Source: Verrucomicrobiota bacterium
Lineage (GTDB): Bacteria > Verrucomicrobiota > Verrucomicrobiia > Chthoniobacterales > Chthoniobacteraceae
Reading direction: 5' to 3'
Length of the DNA: 64,000 nt
Assembly: GCA_009885995.1 (NCBI GenBank)
Contig: VFJQ01000092.1
Coordinates: 78,577-142,576, forward strand
Of this stretch, positions 45,690 through 52,545 are shown piece by piece. Numbering within the stretch: position 1 is the stretch's first letter; every line of letters starts with the position of its first letter. The position numbers were made by a program, and so were the translations under genes. The notes under the pieces were generated by a model. That model saw only the letters and a list, made by a program, of their open reading frames with translations, was not told where the DNA came from and did not search any database.

Positions 45690-45715
45690 GGGCAAACGCG
45701 AGCAGGTAGGATGTT

Positions 45716-45915
45716 CAGCCCGGAGGGCTGACGGAAATTAGCCCCGGGTGCCAACCCGGGGAATGATCCCACGCAACGCCATCCGCCCTGAAGGGGGCGG
45801 GGGAATGGTTTTCTGTGCGTGGTATTTCCGCCGCCCCTTCAGGGCGAATGGGGTTTGGGGCACGGGAACCCCGGGTTGGCACCCGGGGCTAATTTCGGGC
45901 TGCCCCTCCGGGGCA
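45716..45915. repeat. Composite inverted repeat (REP-like) between convergent genes
   Basis: Perfect 27-bp arms lie at 45735-45761 and 45869-45895. Inside them are imperfect arms at 45780-45800 and 45831-45850 (one mismatch, one indel). Outside are small hairpins at 45716-45730 (stem CAGCC/GGCTG) and 45901-45915 (stem TGCCC/GGGCA) with the same CGGAG loop on opposite strands. It fills the gap between two convergent genes and could end transcription from both sides. It has no long U-tract typical of an intrinsic terminator. Confidence 0.85.
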
Positions 45916-45963
45916 TCGCCACCGATTCCGACGACATCGACCGCGTGATGCCCTCCAAATGGC

Positions 45964-47181
45964 TCACCGCCCTGTCTCGTTCAGGTAGATCTTCACGTTG
46001 TGCGTCGAGCGGCCGCTGGCGACGACGTCGAGTTTGCCGTCGGCGTTGAGGTCGGCGAGGACGAGGTCTTCGCAGCCCATCTCGTTGTCGTCGATGAAGC
46101 TCTCGCGCCACTGCTCGCCCTTCTCGTCGAGCGGGGTGAAGAGCTTGATGCCGACCGGGCGGGGCTTCTGCGGGTTGCCGCGCCAGCCGACGACGATCTG
46201 ATCGCTCTTCGTGCCGAGCACGTCGCCGCAAGCGAGCGCGTGGCCGTCGGCGAGTTGGTCGGTGAGGACGTGGCGGGTGCTTTTATAAACGACCAGACAA
46301 TTACCATGCATCGGTTCAACCGTGGCGAGGAACCGATGGCGATCGCCTGTTCCGCCGTGGCAAATTTCTCCCGAACCAAGCGGGGTCTGCATTTTCCCGG
46401 ACGCAGGGTTTTCCCCTTCCGCGAGACGGCTGACCAATGCTTGCCCTGACCAGGTTCCAGTCTTTCGGTCGAGTAACCGGACGCCCTCCTTCCCGGCAAT
46501 CAGCACACCATCTCTTACGACATCGTCATTCAGATCAAAAAAGCCGAAGTTATGCGTCGCGTGCATCGACTCATCGACCACCTCCGCCTTCCACTCGCTC
46601 TTCACGTCGGCGGGCTTGCGGTAGCAGAGCACTTTGACCGGTGCGCCTTCGCCGTTCTTGTTGCCGCGACCGTGGAGCGGGACGACGACGAGGCCCCAGT
46701 CCTTCTCGCCGAGCTTGAGCCACTTCATCCGGTGCGTGGTCGGCTCGACGGCGGGGAATTTCACCGGCTCCCAGCGCTGCGTGCGGTCGGCGGGAGCGAT
46801 GAGGTAGAAGACGGCGCCGCTCTTCTCGGTGTCGGCGGGGTTCCATTCGGCGCCGACGGCCAGCTCACACTTGCCGTCGCCGTCGAGATCCTGCGCGGCG
46901 AGGCAGACGTTGTCTTTCTCGGTGAGGTTTTCGGCGATGACGTGCTTGATCCACGCGGTGGCTTCGCCAGCGACGTCAGCTCCGGGATTGCGATACCAGA
47001 CGATCTGTTTCTTGTCCGCGAGCAGCACGTCGGGCGCTTCGTCGCCATCCACGTCCGCGACGGCGACGCCGTAACCGATCTGGATCGCGGGATCGATGGT
47101 GACGGCGTGGAACTTCGGCTCCGGCGGTGCGGCGAAGGCGGGGACGGCGAGGGCGAGGAGAGGGAGGAGGCGGGAGTGCAT
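45964..47181 (-). CDS. Secreted FG-GAP/VCBS repeat protein (beta-propeller)
   Basis: A protein of 405 residues. I chose the ATG at 47181 rather than the TTG two codons upstream because it places a clean signal peptide (MHSRLLPLLALAVPAFA, then APPEP) at the N-terminus. Ca2+-binding FG-GAP motifs recur as VADVDGDEAPDVLLAD, AAQDLDGDGKCELAVG, FDLNDDVVRDGVLI and LADLNADGKLDVVASG, the pattern of an exported seven-bladed propeller. The layout resembles the aldos-2-ulose dehydratase-like FG-GAP proteins common in PVC bacteria, but no catalytic residues can be assigned. It is convergent with the giant gene, whose visible N-terminus also carries an FG-GAP motif. Substrate and role are unknown. Confidence 0.85.
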   Translation of the reverse strand: MHSRLLPLLALAVPAFAAPPEPKFHAVTIDPAIQIGYGVAVADVDGDEAPDVLLADKKQIVWYRNPGADVAGEATAWIKHVIAENLTEKDNVCLAAQDLDGDGKCELAVGAEWNPADTEKSGAVFYLIAPADRTQRWEPVKFPAVEPTTHRMKWLKLGEKDWGLVVVPLHGRGNKNGEGAPVKVLCYRKPADVKSEWKAEVVDESMHATHNFGFFDLNDDVVRDGVLIAGKEGVRLLDRKTGTWSGQALVSRLAEGENPASGKMQTPLGSGEICHGGTGDRHRFLATVEPMHGNCLVVYKSTRHVLTDQLADGHALACGDVLGTKSDQIVVGWRGNPQKPRPVGIKLFTPLDEKGEQWRESFIDDNEMGCEDLVLADLNADGKLDVVASGRSTHNVKIYLNETGR

Positions 47182-47232
47182 GAGCAAAGTTCTTTAGCAG
47201 TTCGCTCAAAGCGGAGCGAGAGCGAACCGAAA

Positions 47233-47279
47233 GCACCGGAGGTGCGGTAGAAATTAGCCCCGGGCGTCAGCCCGGGGCT
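47233..47279 (+). repeat. Third copy of the REP-like unit
   Basis: A hairpin at 47233-47245 (stem GCAC/GTGC, loop CGGAG) is followed by AAATTAGCCCCGGG, a short loop and CCCGGGG. This is the same order as each half of the element at 45716-45915. It lies upstream of both the FG-GAP gene and the DUF1778-like gene. Confidence 0.8.
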
Positions 47280-47296
47280 CACTCACCGCAAAGCGT

Positions 47297-47575
47297 ATGA
47301 GCCCCGAAGAGGCGACAGAACTTTGCGCGGCACTCTGCCGCCCCGGGCTGCGGATGATGATTCAGGCCGCCGCCGGTCTGGAAGGGGCATCGCTCAACCA
47401 ATTCATCGTGCAGGCGGCCTATCGGCAGGCGCAGGAGATTCTGGAACGCGAGGCGATTATCCGGCTAAATCGCGAACAGACCAAACGCGTGTTCGACCTG
47501 CTGGAAAAACCGCCGAAACCGAACACTGCGCTGCTCGCGGCCAAAGCCTCGCATCGAGCGTCCGTGCGCACTTGA
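47297..47575 (+). CDS. Orphan DUF1778-type (RHH) antitoxin
   Basis: A protein of 92 residues. The segment from IQAAAGLEGASLNQFIVQAA through REAIIRLNREQTKRVFDLLE to KPPKPNTALLAA matches DUF1778/TacA-like antitoxins. These are ribbon-helix-helix proteins that neutralise a downstream GNAT acetyltransferase toxin and repress their own operon. The N-terminal DNA-binding strand (about residues 5-20, TELCAALCRPGLRMM) is unusual, with two cysteines, and may be degenerate. No GNAT gene follows; instead there is a convergent VapBC remnant. No Shine-Dalgarno is evident. It may be a relic or a solitary antitoxin. Confidence 0.7.
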   Translation: MSPEEATELCAALCRPGLRMMIQAAAGLEGASLNQFIVQAAYRQAQEILEREAIIRLNREQTKRVFDLLEKPPKPNTALLAAKASHRASVRT

Positions 47576-47586
47576 GGTCGAATGCC

Positions 47587-47763
47587 TCACTCCGGAATGA
47601 TGAGAGTGATAACAGCCTTCCGTTCTCGCGGTAAGTGCGAAAGTCACTTTCGGTGGTCAACACTACGGCGCCATCGCTCTTCTCCGCCATATGTATGGTG
47701 AACGTCGCGACGCCGCAGCGCGGCGACGCGAGGCCCCGTATCAATGAGAACGCTTTTTCCCAT
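47587..47763 (-). pseudogene. VapC-like PIN-domain toxin, deleted and frameshifted
   Basis: From the ATG at 47763 the reading is MGKSVLIDTGPRVAALRRRD, the usual start of a PIN ribonuclease with its first catalytic Asp in LIDTGP. About 22 codons in, the frame changes. The C-terminal PIN segment appears as AVVLTTESDFRTYRENGR, and after a second shift ends as RKAVITLIIPE with a TGA at 47589-47587. The middle of the domain, about 70 residues including the central acidic residues, is missing. It is a dead toxin gene. Its start overlaps the antitoxin remnant, as in intact TA pairs. Confidence 0.75.
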
Positions 47764-47857
47764 AGCCCTCCATGTGCGCCTTATTCGACGATAGGTGTAT
47801 CGGGAGTGAGTCGGTGCGGATCACCAAATCCTCCATCCGGCTCCAAAGCGATGCCCT
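47741..47857 (-). pseudogene. C-terminal remnant of the VapC partner antitoxin
   Basis: The minus-strand frame reads RASLWSRMEDLVIRTDSLPI then HLSSNKAHMEGYGKKRSH and a stop at 47743-47741. The 'LSSNKAHMEGYGK' tail is typical of small antitoxins encoded just before PIN toxins. The stop lies 20 bases inside the toxin start, the usual overlap. The N-terminal DNA-binding half is not recognisable: the frame opens only at about 47902, after a TAA. No other gene is visible in the 47576-47935 gap. Confidence 0.55.
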
Positions 47858-47935
47858 ATTCACCCGTGCGTCGGCACCCGCTCGCGTGGCCTCACAGGCT
47901 GATTATCGAAACCACTCGTGATCTTTCGGTGGAGG

Positions 47936-48148
47936 CTACCTCCGGCGAAGGATCAGGATGAAAAAAATGACGCCGCCCGTGAGCAGGGCGGTGCCGAGCA
48001 TGACGGGGTTGGCGGTTTGGCGAGGGGCGTCGATGACTTGCGCAGGCGCAGCGGACGCGGGCGCGGATTCGGTGAAGGCGGATGCGATCAGCCAGAGGCC
48101 GAGAAAGATCATGCCGACGGCGGCGATGCTGAGGGCGACGCGCATCAT
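47936..48148 (-). CDS. Small two-helix membrane protein coupled to the sigma-54 regulator
   Basis: A protein of 70 residues with hydrophobic segments at about 3-25 and 48-67 joined by an Ala/Pro-rich linker, ending in RRR. The start ATG (48148) overlaps the regulator stop in an ATGA, so translation is probably coupled. The positive-inside rule suggests a cytoplasmic C-terminus. I do not recognise a family. Its position after a kinase and regulator suggests an accessory membrane role such as tuning the sensor, but that is only context. Confidence 0.7.
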   Translation of the reverse strand: MMRVALSIAAVGMIFLGLWLIASAFTESAPASAAPAQVIDAPRQTANPVMLGTALLTGGVIFFILILRRR

Positions 48149-49569
48149 TCGCCGGTGCCCTCCCGCGCGGGGTGGGCGCCGAAGTGGTTGAGCTTTTCCC
48201 TCATCGTCAGACGCGAGACGCCGAGCCAGCGGGCGGCTTTGGCCTGGTTGCCTTGGGCGAGTTTGATGGCCTGGGTGAACAGCTCGCGGTCGGCGTTTTC
48301 AAACAGATCCGCCCGCACATTTTCCACGTCGCCGCGGCTGGCGGCGGCGAGCAACTCGGCGACGTGCGCGGCGATGGGCGAGCCTCCATTCGTGCGCGCC
48401 GGGGAGGCGTTCAGCGCCTTGCGGATGTCCGCGACGCCGATGGCGTAGCCGCGCGCGAGGAGCAGCGCTTTGCGGACGGCGTTTTCCAATTCCCGGATGT
48501 TGCCGGGCCACGGCTGCTCGCTGAGGAGTTGCACGGCTTTGGGCTGGATGGACGCGTGCTCGGCGCCCAGCTCCTTGCCGTAGCGGCGCAGGAAATATTG
48601 CACGAGCGCGGGGATGTCTTCCGCGCGTTCGCGCAGGGGCGGCAGGGTGATGACCACGACGCTGAGCCGGTAGAATAAGTCCTCGCGAAATTGTTTTTCG
48701 GCCATCGCGGTTTCCAAGTCACGGTGGGTCGCGGCGATGACGCGGGCGTCGATCGGGATGGTCTCCTTGCCACCGAGCCGCTGGATGGATTTTTCCTGGA
48801 GCACGCGCAGCAGCTTGGCCTGCGTGTTGGGGCTGAGGTCGCCGATTTCATCGAGAAAAATGGTGCCGCCGTGCGCCTGCTCGAAGCGCCCGATGCGCCG
48901 CGCGTCAGCTCCGGTAAAGGCTCCGCGCTCGTGGCCGAAGAGTTCGCTCTCGAGCAGCGTCTCGGGAATCGCGGCGCAATTCACGGCGATGAATGGCCGC
49001 TCCGCGCGATCGCTGTGCTGGTAGATGGCGCGGGCGACCAGTTCCTTGCCGGTGCCCGTTTCGCCGCGGATGAGCACGGTCACGGGCTTCGCCGCGACGC
49101 GGCCGATCTCCTTGTAAATCTCCTGCATCGCGCGGCTCTGGCCGACGATCGAGTCGCGCGTGTCGGAGGCGCTGCCGAGGGCGACGGGCGCGAACATGAG
49201 CCGGCTGCTGGCGAGCGCCTTTTGCACGAGGCTGAGCAACTCGGGCATCTCGAAGGGCTTGAGCAGGTAATCGTAAGCGCCCAGCTTTGTCGCTTCGATC
49301 GCGGTCTCGGTGCTGCCGTGCGCGGTCATCAGGATCACGGGCAGGCGCGGCTGCGCGGCGTGGAGGCGCTGGAGCACGTCCAGCCCGCTCGCGCCGGGCA
49401 GGCGGAAATCGGTGATGACGAGGTCGCACCCGTCTGCCGCGGCTCGCGCCAGTCCGGCCTCGCCGGTTTCCGCGACGACCACTTTCCACCCCTCGGATTC
49501 GAGCACGCGGCGCAGTTCGCCGGCGATCCGGGCATCGTCTTCGATGAGCAAAATCGTGGCGGCGCTCAT
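48145..49569 (-). CDS. NtrC-family sigma-54-dependent response regulator
   Basis: A protein of 474 residues. The ATG at 49569 overlaps the kinase stop (ATGA); a longer upstream reading would run inside the kinase gene. An N-terminal receiver (about 5-118) has an acidic pair at D11-D12, phospho-acceptor D54 (VITDF) and a later KPFE. An AAA+ domain follows with Walker A GETGTGKE, the sigma-54 contact loop GAFTGA and Walker B IFLDEIGD. A C-terminal Fis-type helix-turn-helix has AIKLAQGNQAKAARWLGVSR. It should bind upstream enhancer sites and activate sigma-54 promoters when phosphorylated by the neighbouring kinase. Two GG-N10-GC promoters with matching upstream palindromes lie close by and are likely targets. 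Confidence 0.96.
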   Translation of the reverse strand: MSAATILLIEDDARIAGELRRVLESEGWKVVVAETGEAGLARAAADGCDLVITDFRLPGASGLDVLQRLHAAQPRLPVILMTAHGSTETAIEATKLGAYDYLLKPFEMPELLSLVQKALASSRLMFAPVALGSASDTRDSIVGQSRAMQEIYKEIGRVAAKPVTVLIRGETGTGKELVARAIYQHSDRAERPFIAVNCAAIPETLLESELFGHERGAFTGADARRIGRFEQAHGGTIFLDEIGDLSPNTQAKLLRVLQEKSIQRLGGKETIPIDARVIAATHRDLETAMAEKQFREDLFYRLSVVVITLPPLRERAEDIPALVQYFLRRYGKELGAEHASIQPKAVQLLSEQPWPGNIRELENAVRKALLLARGYAIGVADIRKALNASPARTNGGSPIAAHVAELLAAASRGDVENVRADLFENADRELFTQAIKLAQGNQAKAARWLGVSRLTMREKLNHFGAHPAREGTGE

Positions 49570-50867
49570 GCGGTTTTTTCCACCGGGAGCACGAGGCGGA
49601 AGGTGGTGCCGCGGCCCGGCTGCGTCTGGAATTCGAGCGCCCCGCCGTGCTTCTCGACGATGCGCGCGGCGATGGAAAGCCCGAGGCCCGTGCCGCTCGG
49701 CTTGGTGGTGAAGAACGGATCGAAGAGCTGCTTTTGCACGTCGTGCGGGATGCCTTTGCCGGTGTCCTCGACCTCCAGCGCGACCGCCGCCCGCCCGCCC
49801 GGCGCGAGCCGGCACTCGCGGGCGCGCAGGGTGACGGTGCCGCTCTCGCCGATGCTCTCCGCGGCGTTGCGCACGAGGTTGATGAGCACCTGCTTGATCT
49901 GATGCGCATCGGCGAGGATGGCGGTTTCGACCGTGCCATCCACCGCGAGATCGACCGCCGACTTGCGCAGGTCGGGGGCGAGCAGCTCCTGCACTTCGCG
50001 CAGCAGGGCCGCGGGCGAGATGGCGGCGAGCTGCGGATCGGAGGGGCGCGCGAATTGCAGGAAGTCGCGGACGATGCGTTCCAGGCGGTTGATTTCCCCG
50101 CCGATGAAGTCGCAGTCCTCGTGCTCCGGCGTGCCTTTGGGCAGCAGCTTCTGGTGGGTGTAAAGGCGCGCTTTGATCGCGGTGAGCGGGTTGCGAATCT
50201 CGTGCGCCACGCCCGAGGCCAGCACCCCGAGCGAGGCGAGTTTCTGCGCGTGTTCGAGCGCCGCGCCGGTCTCGGCGAGCTGCCGGCGCAGCGGGATGAG
50301 GATGCCGCGGTAGGCTGTGAAGAGCAGCCAGCCGGCGAGGGCGGCGGTCGTCGCCAGGAGCGCGAGATTCACCTTCTGGAGGGTGGCGATGTAGAGGTGC
50401 GAATCGGCGAGGAATTGTCCGACACCCTTTCGGCGCACTTCGGAGAGTTGGTTGAGCAGCCCGACCATGTGGCGGTGCTCAGCGTCAGTCATTTTACCGG
50501 GGCCGAGTTGCTGGACGAAGCCGACGGCGTCTGTGAGGTAGCGCGCGTAGTCGGCGGCCACCCGATCGAGCAGTTCGCGCTCGTGCTTCGTCTGCAGGAG
50601 CGGCTTTTGCTCCTCGATCCAGCCCGCCAGCGCGCGGCTCTTTTCCAGAAACCGCGGCCACTCCTCCGTGCCCGCCGCCAGCTCTGCGCGGCGCAGATCG
50701 GTGGTCAGTTCCACGATGGCGGTGTCCACGTGCTCGGCGATGCGCAGCCCTTCGGTCAGCTCCGCGACGTGCCGCCAGCCGGTGCGCACCGACCAGACGC
50801 TGGCCAGGATCAGCGCGACGATGGCGACGGCGAGAGCAGTCAGGCGGAGTTTGAGAGCGGGCTTCAT
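49566..50867 (-). CDS. Membrane sensor histidine kinase (NtrB/ZraS-like)
   Basis: A protein of 433 residues. I prefer the ATG at 50867, which puts a transmembrane helix at residues 9-28; a longer reading to 50957 would cross a conserved 34-bp upstream element. A periplasmic, probably four-helix sensor domain (about 29-165) is followed by a second helix (166-186). The HisKA domain has SGVAHEIRNPLTAIKARL with H222. The catalytic domain has an N box (LVRNAAES), G1 (DTGKGIP), F box (FDPFFTTK) and G2 (GTGLGLSIA). It should phosphorylate the sigma-54 activator encoded by the next gene, with which it overlaps. The signal is unknown. The conserved upstream element ends 12 bp before this start codon, so the kinase operon may be autoregulated. 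Confidence 0.95.
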   Translation of the reverse strand: MKPALKLRLTALAVAIVALILASVWSVRTGWRHVAELTEGLRIAEHVDTAIVELTTDLRRAELAAGTEEWPRFLEKSRALAGWIEEQKPLLQTKHERELLDRVAADYARYLTDAVGFVQQLGPGKMTDAEHRHMVGLLNQLSEVRRKGVGQFLADSHLYIATLQKVNLALLATTAALAGWLLFTAYRGILIPLRRQLAETGAALEHAQKLASLGVLASGVAHEIRNPLTAIKARLYTHQKLLPKGTPEHEDCDFIGGEINRLERIVRDFLQFARPSDPQLAAISPAALLREVQELLAPDLRKSAVDLAVDGTVETAILADAHQIKQVLINLVRNAAESIGESGTVTLRARECRLAPGGRAAVALEVEDTGKGIPHDVQKQLFDPFFTTKPSGTGLGLSIAARIVEKHGGALEFQTQPGRGTTFRLVLPVEKTA

Positions 50868-50878
50868 CGTGGTGACAG

Positions 50879-50912
50879 GCAACTTATCAGCGAGGGGCAA
50901 GCAACTTACCAC
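50879..50912. promoter_or_regulatory. Upstream activator element, copy A
   Basis: This 34-bp element matches the one at 55033-55066 at 23 of 34 positions. Identical blocks are TTATC (offsets 6-10), AAGC (21-24) and CTTACCAC (27-34). It contains the imperfect palindrome GGCAAGCAACTTACC (50896-50910). It lies 110 bp upstream of the -24/-12 promoter at 50989, and next to the kinase start on the other strand. It is probably the enhancer site of the neighbouring sigma-54 activator. Confidence 0.7.
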
Positions 50913-50988
50913 AAGAGAGGCGCGGCCATGTTCTTGCATACGACGCAAATAGCTCATGCCATGCGCTTTGCGTTTCTGTAAAAAGGGC

Positions 50989-51004
50989 TGGCACAGCGCA
51001 CGCT
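50989..51004 (+). promoter_or_regulatory. Sigma-54 (-24/-12) promoter A
   Basis: TGGCACAGCGCACGCT has the invariant GG (50990-50991), a 10-bp spacer and GC (51002-51003). The -24 TGGCAC is perfect; the -12 side has ACGCT instead of TTGCW. Flanks (GTAAAAA upstream, CGCTAA downstream) match promoter B. The expected start would be near 51015, only about six bases before the protease ATG. Confidence 0.78.
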
Positions 51005-51020
51005 AAAGGGGTGGACAACC

Positions 51021-51713
51021 ATGAATGCACTCTTCCTCATCGTCTTCGTCTCGACGCTCGCCATCTCGCTCCTGGCCACTTGGCGGGTGAAGCGCACCTA
51101 TCTTCGTTACAGCAAAGTCCCGGCTTCCTCCGGACGGAGCGGCGCGGAGGTCGCGGCGCAGATTCTCTCCCGCGCGGGCATCACCGACGTGGAGATCGCG
51201 GAGCACGACGAGATGCTCGGTGATCACTACGATCCGATGCACAAGCGGCTCGTGCTCTCGACGCAGAACTTTCACGGCACCTCGTGCGCCGCGCTCGGCG
51301 TCGCCGCGCATGAGTGCGGCCACGCCATCCAGCATCAGACCGCCTACGCGCCGCTGAAATGGCGGATGGCCGCGGTCGGCACGACGAACTACGCCAGCCA
51401 GATCGTCATGTGGCTGCCGCTCATCGGCATGTTCACCGGCCTGCTCTCGACTTACACCGGCGCGATGATCATGGCCGCCGCATGGGGCGTGATCATGGTC
51501 TTCAACCTCGTCACGCTGCCCGTTGAGTTCGACGCCTCGCGCCGCGCCACGGCCATCCTCGGCGGCATGGGATTTATCGGCACGAACGACGAGATGTCCG
51601 CGGTGCGCAAAGTTCTCAACGCTGCCGGCTGGACCTACGTGGCCGCCTTCGTCACGTCGCTCGTCTACTTCGTCCTCCATTTGCTGCCGCTCCTCACGGG
51701 ACGGCGCGACTGA
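51021..51713 (+). CDS. YugP-like membrane zinc metallopeptidase (Zn_peptidase_2)
   Basis: A protein of 230 residues. An N-terminal helix (about 3-20) precedes GAEVAAQILSRAGI, then HYDPMHKRLVLS, then the catalytic AALGVAAHECGHAIQH with HECGH at 97-101. TLPVEFDASRRA (E169) is the conserved element expected to hold the third zinc ligand, as in YugP/DUF-type membrane proteases. Two or three further membrane segments lie at about 125-165 and 200-225. Length and motif order match the family, whose substrates are mostly unknown. It is the first gene after promoter A, and the hibernation-factor gene follows after 21 bases. A purine-rich AAAGGGG lies 9-10 bases before the ATG. Confidence 0.93.
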   Translation: MNALFLIVFVSTLAISLLATWRVKRTYLRYSKVPASSGRSGAEVAAQILSRAGITDVEIAEHDEMLGDHYDPMHKRLVLSTQNFHGTSCAALGVAAHECGHAIQHQTAYAPLKWRMAAVGTTNYASQIVMWLPLIGMFTGLLSTYTGAMIMAAAWGVIMVFNLVTLPVEFDASRRATAILGGMGFIGTNDEMSAVRKVLNAAGWTYVAAFVTSLVYFVLHLLPLLTGRRD

Positions 51714-51734
51714 ACCCAATCCTTCCGCCATTCC

Positions 51735-52529
51735 ATGCAAATCCACCTCAATCCCCGCAACGTCAGCCTCACCGACGCACTGCGCGCCTTCGTCTCGGAG
51801 AAACTCGCCCGCCTCGACGAACTGGCGGGCGACATCGTCACGGCCCACGTCGTCTTCCAGCACGCCGACACCGCGGCAGCCGACCGCCGCTTCTGCGTGA
51901 AAGTGCGGCTCGCCGTGGGCGGCAAGGACGTCTTCGCCAGCGACCTCGATGCCGACCTCTACGCGGCCATCGACAAAGTGAGCGCCAAGCTCGCGCGCCG
52001 CTTGCGCAAACGCAAAACGCGGCTGCTCGACCAGCGCGAAAGCCATTCGCGCGATGCCGCGCGGAGCCGGGACGACCAGGCCATGACGGATGCTTTTATG
52101 AAAACCAAAATCCTGGTCGTCGATGACGACTCCTCGGTCCTCGCGGCGCTCACCGGCGTCCTGAAATCGGAAGGCTACGATGTGCGCCACGCGCTCAATG
52201 GGCACGAGGCGCTCGTCGCCTTTCATACGCTGCCCGACATCGACCTCGTGCTGCTCGATCTGAACATGCCGGTGAAGGGCGGCTGGGACACCTTCGAGCG
52301 GCTCACGGCGATCAACCCGCTGCTGCCGATCATAATCATCACCGCGCGGCCCGATCAGCAGTCGCTCGCGGCTGCCGCCGGAGTCGGCGCGCTGATGGAG
52401 AAGCCGCTCGATATTCCGTTGCTGCTCGAAACCATGCAGCAGCTCCTGGCCGAGCCGCCCGCGACGCGGGTCGCCCGGCTCGTGGGCCGGCATCCGCACC
52501 CCGCTTCAGCCGGCTCGACCCGGTGCTGA
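51735..52529 (+). CDS. Ribosome hibernation factor (HPF/RaiA) fused to a receiver domain
   Basis: A protein of 264 residues. Residues 1-105 are a short-form hibernation promoting factor: MQIHLNPRNVSLTDALRAFV, then LARLDELAGDIVTAHVVF, then DLDADLYAAIDKVSAKLARR and a basic RKRKTR stretch. These factors bind the 30S decoding centre in stationary phase. After a polar linker (about 100-121), residues 122-245 form a receiver with the D130-D132 acidic cluster, phospho-acceptor D175 (VLLDLNMP), T203 and K223. The receiver closely resembles the two stand-alone receivers downstream, including the KPLDIPLLLETM tail. There is no stop between the domains, but an internal ATG (MKTKILVVDD) at the junction could start a separate receiver; I see no good Shine-Dalgarno there. 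Phosphorylation may control hibernation; that is inference. Confidence 0.88.
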   Translation: MQIHLNPRNVSLTDALRAFVSEKLARLDELAGDIVTAHVVFQHADTAAADRRFCVKVRLAVGGKDVFASDLDADLYAAIDKVSAKLARRLRKRKTRLLDQRESHSRDAARSRDDQAMTDAFMKTKILVVDDDSSVLAALTGVLKSEGYDVRHALNGHEALVAFHTLPDIDLVLLDLNMPVKGGWDTFERLTAINPLLPIIIITARPDQQSLAAAAGVGALMEKPLDIPLLLETMQQLLAEPPATRVARLVGRHPHPASAGSTRC

Positions 52530-52545
52530 ATGAACGAAACTTGCG

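Noticed and set aside
45716..45730. Intrinsic terminator for the giant gene
   Set aside because: A CAGCC/GGCTG hairpin is present but no T-tract follows, and the same hairpin recurs as part of a dispersed repeat, so I list it only as a repeat.
50868..50957. 30-residue N-terminal extension of the kinase (start at 50957)
   Set aside because: It would cross the conserved 34-bp element and precede a natural signal-anchor start at 50867; no family support.
49647..50981. Plus-strand frames of about 400-440 codons opposite the kinase and regulator (48691-49902, 49647-50981)
   Set aside because: They are shadows of strongly supported minus-strand genes with full kinase and AAA+ motifs.
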